Source: Myxocyprinus asiaticus
Taxonomy: Eukaryota > Chordata > Actinopteri > Cypriniformes > Catostomidae
Assembly: GCF_019703515.2 (NCBI RefSeq)
Contig: NC_059349.1
Coordinates: forward strand, 20,370,744 to 20,434,743
DNA: 64,000 nt
Direction of reading: 5' to 3'
The translations under genes were made by a program, and so were the position numbers. The notes beneath the pieces were generated by a model. It saw only the letters and a program-made list of their open reading frames with translations. It made no database searches and was not told the DNA's origin. Positions 1-12,747 of this stretch are shown here, piece after piece; position 1 is the first letter of the stretch, and each line of letters opens with the position of its first letter.

Positions 1-1246
1 TGGCATCAGTTCATCCTCTGAAGTCCACCATGAAAGACTGAAGTGATGTCTGGCTAGCACCAGCTGTAGTTTGTTGTCATCACTCAGTGACACATAGCAG
101 TGGAGTCCAACACCAAGCAGGAACGGAGCTGGATCTGGCCGGCTCTGGTAACCTCAGGATATGAATCCAGAGGTTGAGACATGGAAACAAATAGAATAAT
201 ATTAGCTTAGATTCTATTACATTTTATGCAGAGTTATAGATCATGATAGATGTTTCTGGTTTCGGCAGAGCTAACAAAAGCAGCCTAACTGTGAGTTGAT
301 GGATAAATTAGGTGTGTGCCTGGCTAAATAGATGAGTCTTTAGTCTAGGCTTAAACTGAGTGAGTGTGTCTGCATCTCGAACAGTGTTAGGGTGACTATT
401 CCATAGTTTAGGAGTCAAATAGGAAAAGGATCTACCTCCTTTTGTGGATTTTGATATTCTAGGAAATATTAACATGCCAGAATTTTGTGATCGTAATGAA
501 CGTGATGGAATATAGCGTGTCAGAAGGTCACTTAAGTACTGTGGAGCTAGACCATTCAAATCTTTGTACGTAGTTAGCAGAGTTTTAAAATTAATATGAA
601 ATTTAACAGGTAGCCAATGTAACGACGATAAAATGGGCTAATGTGATCATATTTCTTGGTTCTAGTCAGCACTCTGGCAGCTACATTTTGAACCAATTGA
701 AATGTATTTATTGAACTTGCTGGACATCCTCCCAGTAATGCATTACAATAATCTAGTCTTGAGGTCATAAACTCATGAATTAGATTTTCGGCATCAGCAA
801 CAGAGAGCATGTGTCATAATTTAGCAATATTTCTGAGGTGGAAGAATGCTGTTCTACAAACATTGAAAATGTTATTTTCAAAGGACAGACTGGTATAAAA
901 TATAACACCAAAGTTTTTCCCTGTAGAAGACAACATAACAGCAGATCCATCGAGAGTCAAATTATATTTTTTTAGTGGCTTATTTTTAGAGGTTTTTTAT
1001 CCAATAATTAGTACCTCTGTTTTGTTGGAATTGAGAAGAAGGAAATTTCTGGCCATCCTTTGATTTCATTGATACACTCTGCTAATTTGGAGAATTGTGA
1101 ATCTTCATTGGGTTTAGAAGAGATATAAAGTTGGGTATCGTCGGCATAACAGTGGAAACTAATTCCATGATTCCAGATAATATCTCCCAGGGGAAGCATG
1201 AATAAGGAGAAAAGCAGAGGCCCTAAAAATGATCCCTAGCCCTGCA
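1..1246 (-). mobile_element. 5'-truncated L2-like (CR1/L2 clade) non-LTR retrotransposon
   Basis: The minus strand reads through the last part of an L2-type LINE reverse transcriptase in broken pieces. Motifs include PQGSILGPLLF-like sequence near 1205-1245 (one stop visible), the catalytic box [11 protein letters not shown] at about 1115-1150, TSRLDYCNALLGGCP at about 710-770, LVQNVAARVLTRTKKYDHISP at about 640-700, and the C-terminal block NGLAPQYLSDLL to KTHLFS at 308-559. Positions 1-300 are the 3' untranslated part, which continues beyond the window edge. The reading frame is interrupted several times, and the 5' part (endonuclease and N-terminal RT) is absent beyond about 1246, as is usual for 5'-truncated LINE copies. 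L2 clade is assigned from the YADDTQLY and SRLDYCNALL signatures; the exact family is not known. Confidence 0.85.
308..1199 (-). pseudogene. L2-like LINE reverse transcriptase, C-terminal remnant
   Basis: Three minus-strand open pieces (1008-1199, 574-810, 308-559) in different frames represent the palm motif C (YADD) and the thumb/C-terminal region of an L2-type reverse transcriptase. In life the protein would copy LINE RNA at a nicked target. Here the pieces are separated by stops and a frameshift around 960-1010 and 560-640, so no functional enzyme can be made. The last piece ends at the family's usual C-terminus (KTHLFSQAHT). Confidence 0.8.
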
Positions 1247-4200
1247 TTCAATTATGAACTTGGTTTACAGCATCAGAGTTCATAAATCACATTTCAGCAT
1301 TACTAAAAAGTGACTGGATGAGCATTGGACTCAGTAAAGACTGCATCCACAAATGTTAAGCTGATAATTGTTGTTTCATGGAGAACTGCACAGGACTATA
1401 ATTTCACACAATAAAGTGCTAACCAAACCCATCATGTTTAAAGGTAGTTCACACAAAAACTACTCACCCATTATTTACTCACCCATGTGGTTCCGAACCT
1501 GTATGCTGTAATTTTTCAGATAAATAAAAAAAAAAGACAGTTCATAGTGACCAGGTGCTGTAACTGTGTCCATTAACGACACACCTGCACAATGCTGTGT
1601 TGGCATCAATAAAGTCAATGTGCCATGTTTAAGTGTGGATGTGAGCCAGACCAGAGACTATTTAGCGGAGACAGACCACTTCTATTAAAATGAATGGGAG
1701 AAATTTAAACACCCAGTGGTCAACAGATATGGAAAAGGAAGTCCTGCCTTAGAAGTAAAGGAGCCGATCATCTTTTAGATACAGACATTGCCTTTCAATC
1801 TACTCGAGAATGCAACTGCGCATAAGCTATACGAGCCGGGAAAATTGCATTTTTAGCGTAATCTGAGGTAAAGAAGCACAATTCAAGATATCAGTTTTGT
1901 CAGATTTTACTACTGATTTGAAATATTTTCCTTCACCGTAATCTTGACGAACCATTTTGGAGATTTCAGTCTTTCCCTATTCAATGAGATAAGAGCTGCA
2001 CTTGAATGCTTGTTTACATAGAAAAATAGCTGCCTAGCCTGACCGACAGTGTTCTAAAGATAAAAAAAGTTATTGCATAGCTTTAGAAAACATGTAGAAA
2101 GCACACAAGTTGTATGGACTTCATTTATGGTGCTTTTATGATGTCTGTTTTTCCTTTTTTGGAGCTTGACAGCCCCTAGTCACTACAACTATTTCTTTAA
2201 CCAACAGTTATGGCAGAATCATACCAAAACACTCCCACACATACACAAGTGCATTGGCCCACAAGTTAAGTCCCTTCAAGCTGTTGACGAAATAGCTAAG
2301 TCCAAAGGCAAAATTACGAAACTTTGCACCTTTACCCCATGAGGTAACAGCAAAGTCAGTTCTGGCACATCATATGAGGTCATATCACATAGGTCCACCT
2401 GTGATCTGAACAGCCGTTGGCGCCGACAAACAACTGAGTGAAGTGCCACTCAGTGGAAGAAAATAAGCCACACACAACCCGCTGTGATCACTAAACACAC
2501 TGTTTCCCTTAATTTGAATGTGCACCATTTACAAACTACTGGAACATTTCCTTGTAACTTCTCAGTATTTCTGCTTCACTTGCTCTTCCAAGCATTTTCA
2601 GAGGTGATTGTACAGGTACTTTGTTATATTTAACATATAACACTTTTTTCTTACCTCCAATTTTGCTACATCTCCTTTCCTTTTTTCATGATACCAAGAG
2701 AGGCTGTGCCTCTTCTCACCAGGAGCTTCACCAACATGATCACACGTGAAGTCGGCATGATGTTTCTGATAGTTTTGGTACCCTAGGATCGGCGACTGTA
2801 AGCCAACATGCTGATATGCAGCATTCTTATCAGACATGTTTGCAGTGGTTTCAATGTGTTTATCTTTCCATCTGGCATGATTAGCAGTGCGTTACAACAG
2901 CTGCATGGAAGATTAGGGTTCAAATCCAGACAGTAACCACATTTGAAAAATCAATGACGAGCATGATTTGGAGGTTTCACTTTTCCCTCTAACATTACTT
3001 TTTTACTCTAATGGTTAAGGTAAGGTTTGGGTTTGGGGATAGAATCTATAAATATATGCTTTTCTCTTCGTTTTATAACATCCTGTAAAGCTGAAAACAA
3101 CTTGCTTCACTACTAGCTTTTAGCAACCTCTCCTGGACATAAATGGAGCTCACATCTGCCCTACAACACTTACCGCTTTGGCCACTGGGGGCAGTGTTTC
3201 GAAATTTCAGTCAACTTATACCGATTTTGACGAAAGAAAAGTCGATCTACTCTTTCCGATTTCACTGTGAGATCAGGCTGGCTTCACACCCCACCAAGCT
3301 AGAAAGACCTTCATGTTATTTATAATAAGCTAATTTGTAATGCATGAGGTTACATAAAACAGAAAATGTCAAAATGATACTAAAGTGTTCACATTGCTTG
3401 AGGGCAGGTAATGTACCCCAGTGTAAAATATGCTGCTTTGTTCCTAAATTACGAACTTAGACTTGGGTTTTTTGGTTTTAGTTTTAACATAAAATATAAA
3501 ACTAAGGCATGTAGACAAACAAGACTTTTGCATCTTCTGATTTTAAAACATGATATTGTCTTTTTGTTATCATAACTTGACATTTTATTCCTTATTTTAA
3601 GAGCATTATGCACAACGCAATGCCTTAAGTCATAAGCGCAATGGTCAGTGGGCATGGCCATGAAGTTTTGGTATTTTTGCACATGCATGCTTTAAGCGAG
3701 GTGCAAGTGGGTTTGGTGAAATCATTCACGTGACGCTCAAAAGGCTGGACCAAGTGCAATTTAATTCTGAGGTTCTTCTACGGTTATTCCAGCGTCTGAG
3801 TCCTATTATATAGTCCATTCCCTCAAGCACCAACGATTTAAACAAAGACAGCACATTCATAAATTGGTAGTGTAAATTGACTTTAAGCAATGAATTAAAA
3901 GATAGAAATATGTACTTACGTTCTTTTGTGCATTAACTACATCCTTGAATGACAGGCATATTTCTATGACAGTAACACACACTTCTTTTATACGTACGGA
4001 AAATGCGATTCTCGTCAGAATTTGAATGTATGCTCCTTTAAATTATAGAGAATGTAAGTATTATTAATCATTTTCATCTACTGACACACAAATCATGACT
4101 AGTATAAACAGTGATTGTATCGGAACACATTTCACTTCTACCGGTCGATTTTGCTTTTGGAAAAGAAAAATCATTTATTTAAATAAACAAAGTAAACCAA

Positions 4201-6182
4201 ATATATTTCTAAATTCAAATGACACTTAATTATCAAAATATAATCAAAATAATAAAGTTGTCAAAAAAATCATACCAAATACAAACATTTTACTATGTCC
4301 AACTTCTTCACCAGCCCCTTTTGCAGTGACTTAAAAACCACTCAAAAACCAAAAAATACAAATACATATTAGATATAAACATAATGATAATAATTGAAAA
4401 ATAAGCCATGACCTTTAGATAGTTTAACACAATCTCATAATTATATATATATATTTTTTTCTCAAAACGGCTCTGTCAGGTACTTAATTTAATGTTCCAC
4501 TATATTTTAAGTGTTTGGACAAGAACTTTATTACCACCTGCTGGTGGAATCTCCAAACTGCAAATGTAGGAACTGAATTTGGACTTTGCGCTGAGTTAAG
4601 ACGTAGTATTGAAACGTTTTAGCACAATGACCAAATTCTTAAGAAAATAGCAAATTGCGCTTTGCGCCACTTCCTTTACATACAATACACCCACAGTTTG
4701 CACGCTTGTACCCACAGTAGCGCAAACACTCCAACCAACGCCCATTTGAGCTTTGCGCTGGCACGAAAATTGCGCTTAGAATTAGTAAACTCACGAAAAC
4801 TGGATAAGACGTTGCGCACGGTCGTAGTGTGTAGCGCTGCGCTTTGCGCACTCACGAAAACAGAGCATTTTGTGTTAAAATAACTGCCCTGGAATTAACT
4901 TGTTGAGATAACTCACTTATCCAGGTTTCTGTTGACTGAACTTGTGATAAAGTATTCAACTGAAATAAAAAAATTCAAGGGAACTACAGTATAAGAACAC
5001 GTTCACCTTCTATGGGCTGGTTTTGACATCACAAAACTCATGAATATTAATTAGGTTATGGACAGATAACTTAAATAATCTTTTGCTTTTTTTTTTTTAT
5101 AAATAGTCATTCTTGATGACCAGATCAAGCACTTAAATAATTATTTCACATAATTAATTTTGTACATTTATCCCTCTACAGCCTTTGGTCCTGGGATTTT
5201 GTTAGTCAGTGGATTAATACTTGGATCAACAATTGGCACTGATTAGTCTTGAATAAAATTTTCGTCTCTAGTACAAGGAGTTCCCAATTCTAACCCGCTC
5301 TAGTATAACTTTTTGTTTTAATAAACCAATATTACATCAGTGGGTGTATATCATGAGTCGGGACAAATTTGTTTGCATTTGGCTTTGCGACCGAACTGGA
5401 CAAGCGCGCAAGCTGCAAAACAGTGAGTAGTAGCGCGAGTAGAGAGCGCATATGTGTGCACGAGTGAACATTGTAGCTGTCACCTGTTACGCAACATCAC
5501 TTTTAACAGCCACAATAAACAATCATCATAACATTCAAAATAGCACATTCAACACTTTTTATAACACAAACGAAATAGAAACTCCTGCTCTAAAATCTGT
5601 CAATGTTTCTTCTGCATTAGACACTTACCTGGTGAAAACTATTCAAAAAATGGTTATAGATACTTTAAATTACTACTTTTAAATGTGCAAAATATTTTTT
5701 TTTAACAAAGGAAAGTTTGCTCCTTTGTTAGTGCATTGTAGAGTAAAGAACCTTTTGAATGTCATTGCAAAAAGAAGACAACTGAGAATGTAAGTTAACA
5801 TTTAATGTGGGTTTTAGCTCTGTAAATGGTTGAAGTTTCTTGGATATTCCATTTCAGTGGAGGACATAAGGAGGATGAGAGAGCAAAGTTGAACCTCTTT
5901 AGCCACTCAAGTGTTCCACTGCATGAGGAAATACAGAATTACTAAGAGGATGTTAAAGGTCATAAGAACAGGTTTAATAGGAAACATCATCAATATATTT
6001 TTGAAATGATAATGAGATCTTCTGTCATTGTTATTACACTGTTTTGTAAGCTTTTCTGATTACTGTGTCCTGGAATAGAGAATTAGATTCCTTGTAACTC
6101 TGCAATACTGTAAAACTAATTCCAACAATTAAGCAACTAGCCAATAAAATGACAAACTACCTTAGGAAAAGTGGCAAGCAAC

Positions 6183-6187
<5 letters not shown>
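1247..6187. other. Gene-poor stretch with dispersed short repeats
   Basis: No supported gene. Short fish-type repeat pieces are visible: a fragment resembling the GGGATAGTTCAC MITE family at about 1438-1510, a GCGC-rich dispersed repeat at 3600-3725 and again at 4640-4870 (the word TTTGCGC recurs), and a G-rich GGTTAAGGTAAGG tract near 3016. Open frames here (for example 3143-3325, 4662-4883 and 5452-5682) show no family motif and look like chance. Confidence 0.6.
4640..4870. repeat. GCGC-rich dispersed repeat
   Basis: A block with repeated GCTTTGCGC, TTGCGC and CTCACGAAAAC words stands out from the AT-rich surroundings. Related sequence (AGCGCTTTGCGCGTGCAA, AACCCACTTGCGC) lies at 27085-27130, and a related inverted piece (GCAAGTGGGTTTGG) at 3705-3720. 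This suggests an interspersed non-coding repeat, probably a MITE; ends were not defined. Confidence 0.45.

Positions 6188-6257
<70 letters not shown>
6188..6257. repeat. (AT)n microsatellite
   Basis: An uninterrupted run of about 35 AT dinucleotides. The open frame that crosses it, coding for alternating Tyr-Ile, is an artefact of the repeat. Confidence 0.98.
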
Positions 6258-6260
<3 letters not shown>

Positions 6261-6390
6261 TTTCTATTTGTGCGAATACCCTCGCCCATTGTTTACTGTC
6301 ATTGGTCCATTAAATCTCATTGGTACATTAAACATTATATATCTTCTTACTGTTTAATGTGGACAAACAAATTGCTTGGTTCAGAAACAT

Positions 6391-6666
6391 AAAGTTATGC
6401 ATATAACTACTATTACCAGAAGGAGGGAAACGAGGTACAACATATGTATGGGATATCACGCCCTTGCGCACACACACTGAAGACATCTCTATTCATGTCT
6501 GAAAGGCAACTGACGCTCCGCCTACCCGGCAAGTATATAAATACTGTTGCCCGAGTCATACCCGTTGTTCAAATAGGCTCTTCACTGTAGATATGGCGAA
6601 GTGGGTCTACGATGTGTTGTACCTCGTTTCCCTCCTTCTGGGAACAGTAGTTATATGCATAACTTT
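6391..6666. repeat. DIRS copy 1 terminal repeat with internal complementary region
   Basis: Inverted arms 6391-6443 and 6612-6666 share the block GGAGGGAAACGAGGTACAAC and the end GTTATGCATATAACTA. A TATA-like tract TATATAAATA lies near 6532-6541. In DIRS elements such arms are thought to template the circular DNA intermediate used by the tyrosine recombinase; here this is inferred from architecture. Confidence 0.75.
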
Positions 6667-6839
6667 ACATTCCCATTCAGTTGGTTCACTCGATACAACA
6701 CTTTATGTATGGGACCTGTATTCACGCCTCATGAAGCCAGAAAACACTGAATGGGATAAATAAAAAAAGTTTGGTTGACTCACCGGGGTGAAAACATTCC
6801 TCCGATACCAGACAACACGTTTAAGCACTCAGATACAAG

Positions 6840-7403
6840 TTAAGTGTGTGCACACTCCCTCGGGCAAGTCCACACCTCTGCTGCTGTATGCCAAAGAAAT
6901 AGCTTCCACAATCCAGTGAGAAAGTCATTGTTTAGACAAAGCTCTACCATAAGCCTGGTTAGCAAAACAAACAAACAGTTGATCGTACAAAGGAAATGGC
7001 TCAGTCCTGGACATGTACTGTAAGTGCGTAAAGCACGCACCGGACACAAAGCATGCGATTGCTGCTGCTCATCAGAGGTGAAGAGAGGGGACAAAAAGGC
7101 TGTCAACTCAAAAGACATGGATCTGTAAGATGCAGGCATGACTTTTGGAATGTATGCCACATTGGGGAGCAAAATTACTTTGCCATTACCTGGTGCAAAA
7201 GTGCATGATGGGTGCACATATAAAGCATGTAAATCACTGACCCGCTTAGCAGTCACCAAAGCGAGAAGAAGCGCAGTCTTGTAGGATAAAATATTTAAAT
7301 ACACAGACTCTAACGGCTCAAATGGTGGATCACAAAGTGCATTTAACACTAAGGACAGGTCCCAAGGGGGAACAACTGATTTGAGGTGCCGCACACCCTT
7401 CAA
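6840..7403 (-). pseudogene. DIRS tyrosine recombinase, truncated (copy 1)
   Basis: The open frame begins in the core of the recombinase: WDLSLVLNALCDPPFEPL, KTALLLALVTAKRVSDLHAL (the first catalytic Arg lies in the KRVSDL box) and LCPVRALRTY are recognisable. After the CPVRALR block the frame shifts. The terminal box that should hold the His-x-x-Arg pair and the nucleophilic Tyr (GLRAHSTRG and RFY in copy 2) is degraded or missing, so this copy cannot recombine DNA. Further minus-strand pieces of the N-terminal half occur between 7486 and 7993 in shifted frames. Confidence 0.8.
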
Positions 7404-8337
7404 AAATCTAATAGATATGGGGTGTGCACCAGGCGAAATGCCATTAATTCCCTCATGACATGCTGAAATTGTGCTAAATAAATTTTCAGAGTAGAAAAGC
7501 AGAGGCCCTGATCAAACAATGCCACACTGATAGGGATAATGTTCCACTGACTTCATCATAATTCAAAGGCACGCCATTTAAAGGAATAAAGACTTCTCGT
7601 AGAGAGAGCTCTAGCACTATGAACAGAGCCCACAATTCCGGCCGAGGATCCCTTGCTTGGGTGAGGAGATCTGCGTGTAATTGAAGACACCAAGACTCTC
7701 CTATCAGAAGGCTGATGATGCCCGGATACCATGTTTCCAATGACCAACGAAGGGCTATGAGAATTAATGATAAACCCTCCTGACGCACTCTGTCCAGTGT
7801 GGGCTGAATCAGCTCCACTGGGGAAAATGCGTACAGAAGAGTTTTGGGTCACTGATGTACGAAAAGATCTATTCCCAGGGAAGCGCACCTGATCCATTAT
7901 GGAGTAGAACATATGACAATGCACGTTTTCTCGCAATGCAAAGAGATCTACGTTGGCCTTGCCAAACCTATCCCAGATCTGAGAAACCACCACGGGATGA
8001 ATATGCCATTCCCTGACGTGGGTACCCCCCTGGAGAGGAAATCTGCCCCTGTATTTATATGACCCAGGACATGCGTTGCTTTGAGAGATAACAGATGTTT
8101 GTCACACCACATCGCAAGCATGCGGGACAATCGCAATAGACTAAGGGACAGCTTCCCCCTTGTCTGTTTATATCTTATGTTGTCCATTCGGATCAAAACA
8201 TGCTGGCCTCACAACATGGGGAGAAAATGTTTTAGGGCTAGAAAGACCACTAGTAATTCCAGATAATTTATGTGGAGAGCTGCTTGTGTTAGTTATCTGC
8301 TTGAGACTCCATTGAATAGGGCTCCCCAACCCCATAA

Positions 8338-9375
8338 TTACGCATCTGATGGCACTGATTGGCGAAAGAGTATCCTACCCATGGAAACCCACTGCATGAG
8401 TAGAAGGGAATCCCTCCATGGGTTTAAAGCCATTATGCACAATGGTGTTACTTCTGTTACTCTGTGAGCATGACGGGATGGGCACAGATGACTGGACAGA
8501 ATCCAGCGCTGAGAATCCCGCAGCAACAGAAGACCCTGTTTGACCACCGATATCACTGAGGCCATCAGACAGAGCAAGCACAAAAACATGCGAAAGCGCA
8601 GTTTTCTGCCCGGCTGAAACAGAGAAAGACAGTTGTGAAATGCAGCTCCTCTCTGACGTGACAGATAAGCTCTGTTGTGAGTGGAATCGAGCTTCATTCC
8701 CAAAAATGTTATGTGTTGGCAGGGAAACAGAGCATTCGTGTGTGAAAATGTCTGTTCTTTGCTCTCTGCTGCTATAAGCCAGTTGTCTATGTATGCCAGA
8801 ATTTGCACACCCTGACAATGCAGCGGTGCTAAGGCTGCTTCCACACATTTCATGAACGTGCGGGGTGACAGAGCAAGGCCGAAAGGGAGGACTTGAAATT
8901 TGTATGCCTCTCCCTCAAAAGCGAATCTCAGATATTTTCTGTGACCTGGGTGAATTGCTATGTAAAAGAAAGCATCCGTCAGATAGATTGATGTGAACCA
9001 GTAGTGGGAATGTACAGAGTGTAATACCTGATGCGGTGTGAGCATTTTGAACTTGTACATTCTCAGATCCATAATAGGATGTAATCCTCCGTTCTTCTTT
9101 GGTACTAGGAAATAGCAGCTGTAAAAACCCGCATTCATGTCTGTTTTTGGGACAGTGTGATTTGCCTGTTTGCTGAGAAGAGAATAAATTTCCTCCCTAA
9201 GAATAAGGGCAAAGTCTTTTGTAACAGTCAACATCTCAATCCCCCGAAAAGTCAGAGGTCTATGTGCAAACTGAAGACAGTGTCCCATCTGCACTGTCTG
9301 TAATACCCACTGTGGTAATGCGCATGCACGCCAGCTGGATAGAGAGGCAGTGAGTTTTCCCACCTGCTGGTCCAT
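8338..9375 (-). pseudogene. DIRS reverse transcriptase, catalytically dead (copy 1)
   Basis: A 345-codon frame contains most of the RT palm: VPKKNGGLHPIMDLRMYK, then motif A as SIYLTDAFFY, LRFAFEGEAYKFQVLPFGLA and motif C as AYIDNWLIAA. DIRS enzymes normally have SIDLKDAYF and YLDDWL, so this copy has lost the catalytic Asp of motif A (now Tyr) and the second Asp of motif C (now Asn). The C-terminal third leaves the normal RNase H sequence because of frameshifts. The long open frame is therefore not a sign of activity. Confidence 0.85.
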
Positions 9376-9406
9376 CTGAGAGGCCGGAACGCCCTCAAAG
9401 AGAGAA

Positions 9407-9512
9407 TTTACTATATAGTCTAGTCAAAAAAAGTTAATAATGTTGACAAATTATACAGATGTATAATTTGCCAACATTATGAACAATTTTGAACAGCACA
9501 CTATATAGTAAA
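9407..9512. repeat. Nested inverted repeat (fold-back sequence)
   Basis: Two nested palindromes lie just beyond DIRS copy 1. The outer arms TTTACTATATAGT (9407-9419) and ACTATATAGTAAA (9500-9512) are perfect complements. The inner arms, 9433-9456 and 9461-9484, are 24 bp with two mismatches and a 4-bp loop. It could be a tiny fold-back MITE or cruciform former. Confidence 0.8.
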
Positions 9513-10028
9513 TGTGAACTCATTTAAACAAAGTAAAGTCAGGCCCATGGGTGGGGTCAATGAGCATCAACATGTACAATTGTTTTTATGATCTACTTAG
9601 GCTTACAATGCTTTTGGGAAACGAGGCCCTGGAGTATTCCAAACTCCTGTTGAACTCTGCCAGAGGATGAAGCTGGTGGTGAATGCAAAGGGAACACTCT
9701 AGTGGCGATGGTATTCTGTAAATTGTGGCTGTAAGTGATAGCAATATCCTGTTATCAGAATTTTGATTTCATATCATTTCTCTAATGGCCGGCCAATTTC
9801 AGTTCTATTTCTAACATTTCTTGCGTTCTGCATCAGAGCAGTCGAGCAGCCATAGTTTGGACACCCCTGTGCTAGATGATTATACTGCTTTACAATACTG
9901 CAAAGTGGCAAAGTCATCTAACAACTCTAATTTGTAAAGACTGTTGTATAGTAGACTAAGCAAACCTCTGCTTAATCTTTGGTCCCAGAATATTCAAGAT
10001 GAGCGATCAAGATAAAATTGGCATTATA
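9513..10028. other. No gene seen
   Basis: AT-rich unique-looking sequence between the fold-back repeat and the Tc1 element. No coding or RNA feature was recognised. A short phrase near 9850-9880 (CATAGTTTGGACACCCCTG) looks like an end of a common fish repeat. Confidence 0.4.
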
Positions 10029-10030
10029 TA

Positions 10031-10250
10031 CAGTTGAAGTCAGAAGTTTACATACAACTTAGCCAAATACATATAAACTCAGTTTTTCATAATTTCTGAC
10101 ATTTAATCGTAGAAAACATTCCCTATCTTAAGTCAGTTAGGATCACTACTTTATCATAAGAATGTGAAATGTCAGAATAATAACAGAGAATTATTTATTT
10201 CAGCTTTTATTTCTTTCATCACATTTGACATACAAGCAGTTTACATACAA
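10031..10250. repeat. Tc1 left inverted repeat with internal direct repeat
   Basis: Outer repeat at 10031-10065. A second, weaker copy of the ACATACAA-type binding site lies near 10230-10250 (GCAGTTTACATACAA). This spacing defines the IR/DR subgroup, where two transposase sites per end are needed. Confidence 0.8.
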
Positions 10251-10254
10251 TTTG

Positions 10255-11273
<1,019 letters not shown>

Positions 11274-11434
11274 TGAGTTTGAAGATAGGGCTTAAAATAC
11301 ATCCACAGGTACACCTCTAATTGATTCCAATTAGCCAATTAGCCTATTAGAAGCTAATTGGCTAATTGCCTAAAGGCTTGACATAATTTTCTGGAATTTT
11401 CCAAGCTGCTTAAAGGCACAGTTAACTTAGTGAA

Positions 11435-11654
11435 GGTAAACTTCTGACCCACTGGAACTGTGATATAGTCAATTAAAAGTGAAACAATCTTTCTGTAAAC
11501 AATTGTCAGAAAAATTACTTGTGTCATGCACAAAGTAGATGTCCTAAATGACTTGCCAAAACTATAGTTTGCTAATATTAAATCTGTGGAGTGGTTAAAA
11601 AAATGAGTTTTAATGACTTCAGCCTAAGTGTATGTAAACTTCTGACTTCAACTG
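11435..11654. repeat. Tc1 right inverted repeat with internal direct repeat
   Basis: The inner site at about 11435-11460 (GTAAACTTCTGACCCACTGG) and outer site at 11625-11654 (TGTAAACTTCTGACTTCAAC) mirror the left end. The region between, including TTGTGTCATGCACAAAGTAG, is typical of this transposon group. Confidence 0.85.
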
Positions 11655-12231
11655 TACTTTTAAGAATAAAGAGTAATAACTTGCTTTCAGAGCAAAAGTG
11701 TATTGGCATCGGCACACTGCAACTGCAACTGATAAAATGGCGCACTTCTGCAACTTTCATTTACTATTATATATTTGCACACTTGTTTGGCAGACCTAAA
11801 GTAGTTCTGGTACTAACATTGTTTTTCACTGCCAAATTTCTTCAATACAGTCTCAAAAACTCAGCAATGGCAGAGTTGGAGGCATTGATGTCCTCAATAT
11901 TATAGTTTGTTTCTCACTGTTTGAGCTTCTTGAGGGGAGTAGTGAGGAAATATAAGTAATATGACAATACTTTGTCTGAACTCTTGCGGCTCTCACGACA
12001 AATAAGTTAAATAATACCCAAGTAAAGTCTATAATACCTGTGGGTGACTTAACAGCAAACCAAAAATATGTTTCCTCAAAGATGGTTTAGTTATCAAGCG
12101 AAACTTTGATTTAAGTGTTGCCAGGGGCTAATGTTTTGCCTTCAATAATCCAAACATTTACAGCAGTATCTCAGTGCACTTAAATACAGATTCACATGGG
12201 CACATGGATTTCATGAATACAGGCTATATCC

Positions 12232-12747
12232 CAGTGGTTCACAAATGGTTTTGTTTCAGGACCCAGATTTTACATTGAACATAAATGCTTTTTTTTTTAA
12301 ACAAAAAAAAAAAAAAATATTTGAACTCAAACATTCATATGTATTGACATACTGTATTACTGTTTGTCTCTACGTCTCTAGAGGTATGCTGTTGTACTGT
12401 ATGTCTCTAGAATTTGGTTTCATGCTCTATTATGGTTGGCACAAACCATGCCCTCCATTTTTATTGCAGTCTGGGTCATATTCTTTTTCCTTGCCTAGTA
12501 TTGTTCATGGTTTCAAGAATGAGGGAATGTTGTCCATGTTGGCATTTGACTAATTTGACTATCTTCTACCAAGTGATGCAAGAATTGTGTGCCTAAAATA
12601 GCAGGCTTTTAAGTCAACAACAAAAGATTTTCTCCCCCATCTAAAAAAGTTTTTAATCTTATTTATTTTGCTAACTATACATAATTGCATTTGTACATAA
12701 TGCATTTTGCATTGTTTAAGAAGGGACCAACCATTTGAGAACCACTG
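12232..12747. mobile_element. hAT-like MITE
   Basis: Terminal inverted repeats CAGTGGTTCACAAATGG at the left and CCATTTGAGAACCACTG at the right, about 516 bp apart. The CAGTGGTTCTCAAA end is characteristic of non-autonomous hAT elements. No clean 8-bp duplication is visible, and the interior has only chance frames. Confidence 0.7.

Larger units (their letters stand above)
6391..9400 (-). mobile_element. DIRS-type tyrosine-recombinase retrotransposon, copy 1 (truncated)
   Basis: The minus strand carries a DIRS-type RT/RNase H region (8338-9375) followed by a DIRS-type tyrosine recombinase (6840-7403). The window-left end has the DIRS terminal architecture: an outer arm at 6391-6443 is repeated in inverted orientation at 6612-6666 as the internal complementary region, about 170 bp apart. 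There is no matching terminal repeat or gag frame on the right, so the upstream part is missing beyond about 9400. It belongs to a different subfamily from copies 2 and 3, because the terminal sequences differ. Confidence 0.85.

Noticed and set aside
5452..5682. 76-codon frame starting after a GC-richer patch
   Set aside because: Thr/Asn-rich with no motif; most likely chance.
6171..6392. Open frame coding for poly Tyr-Ile
   Set aside because: Produced by the (AT)n tract. The same applies to 15312-15542.
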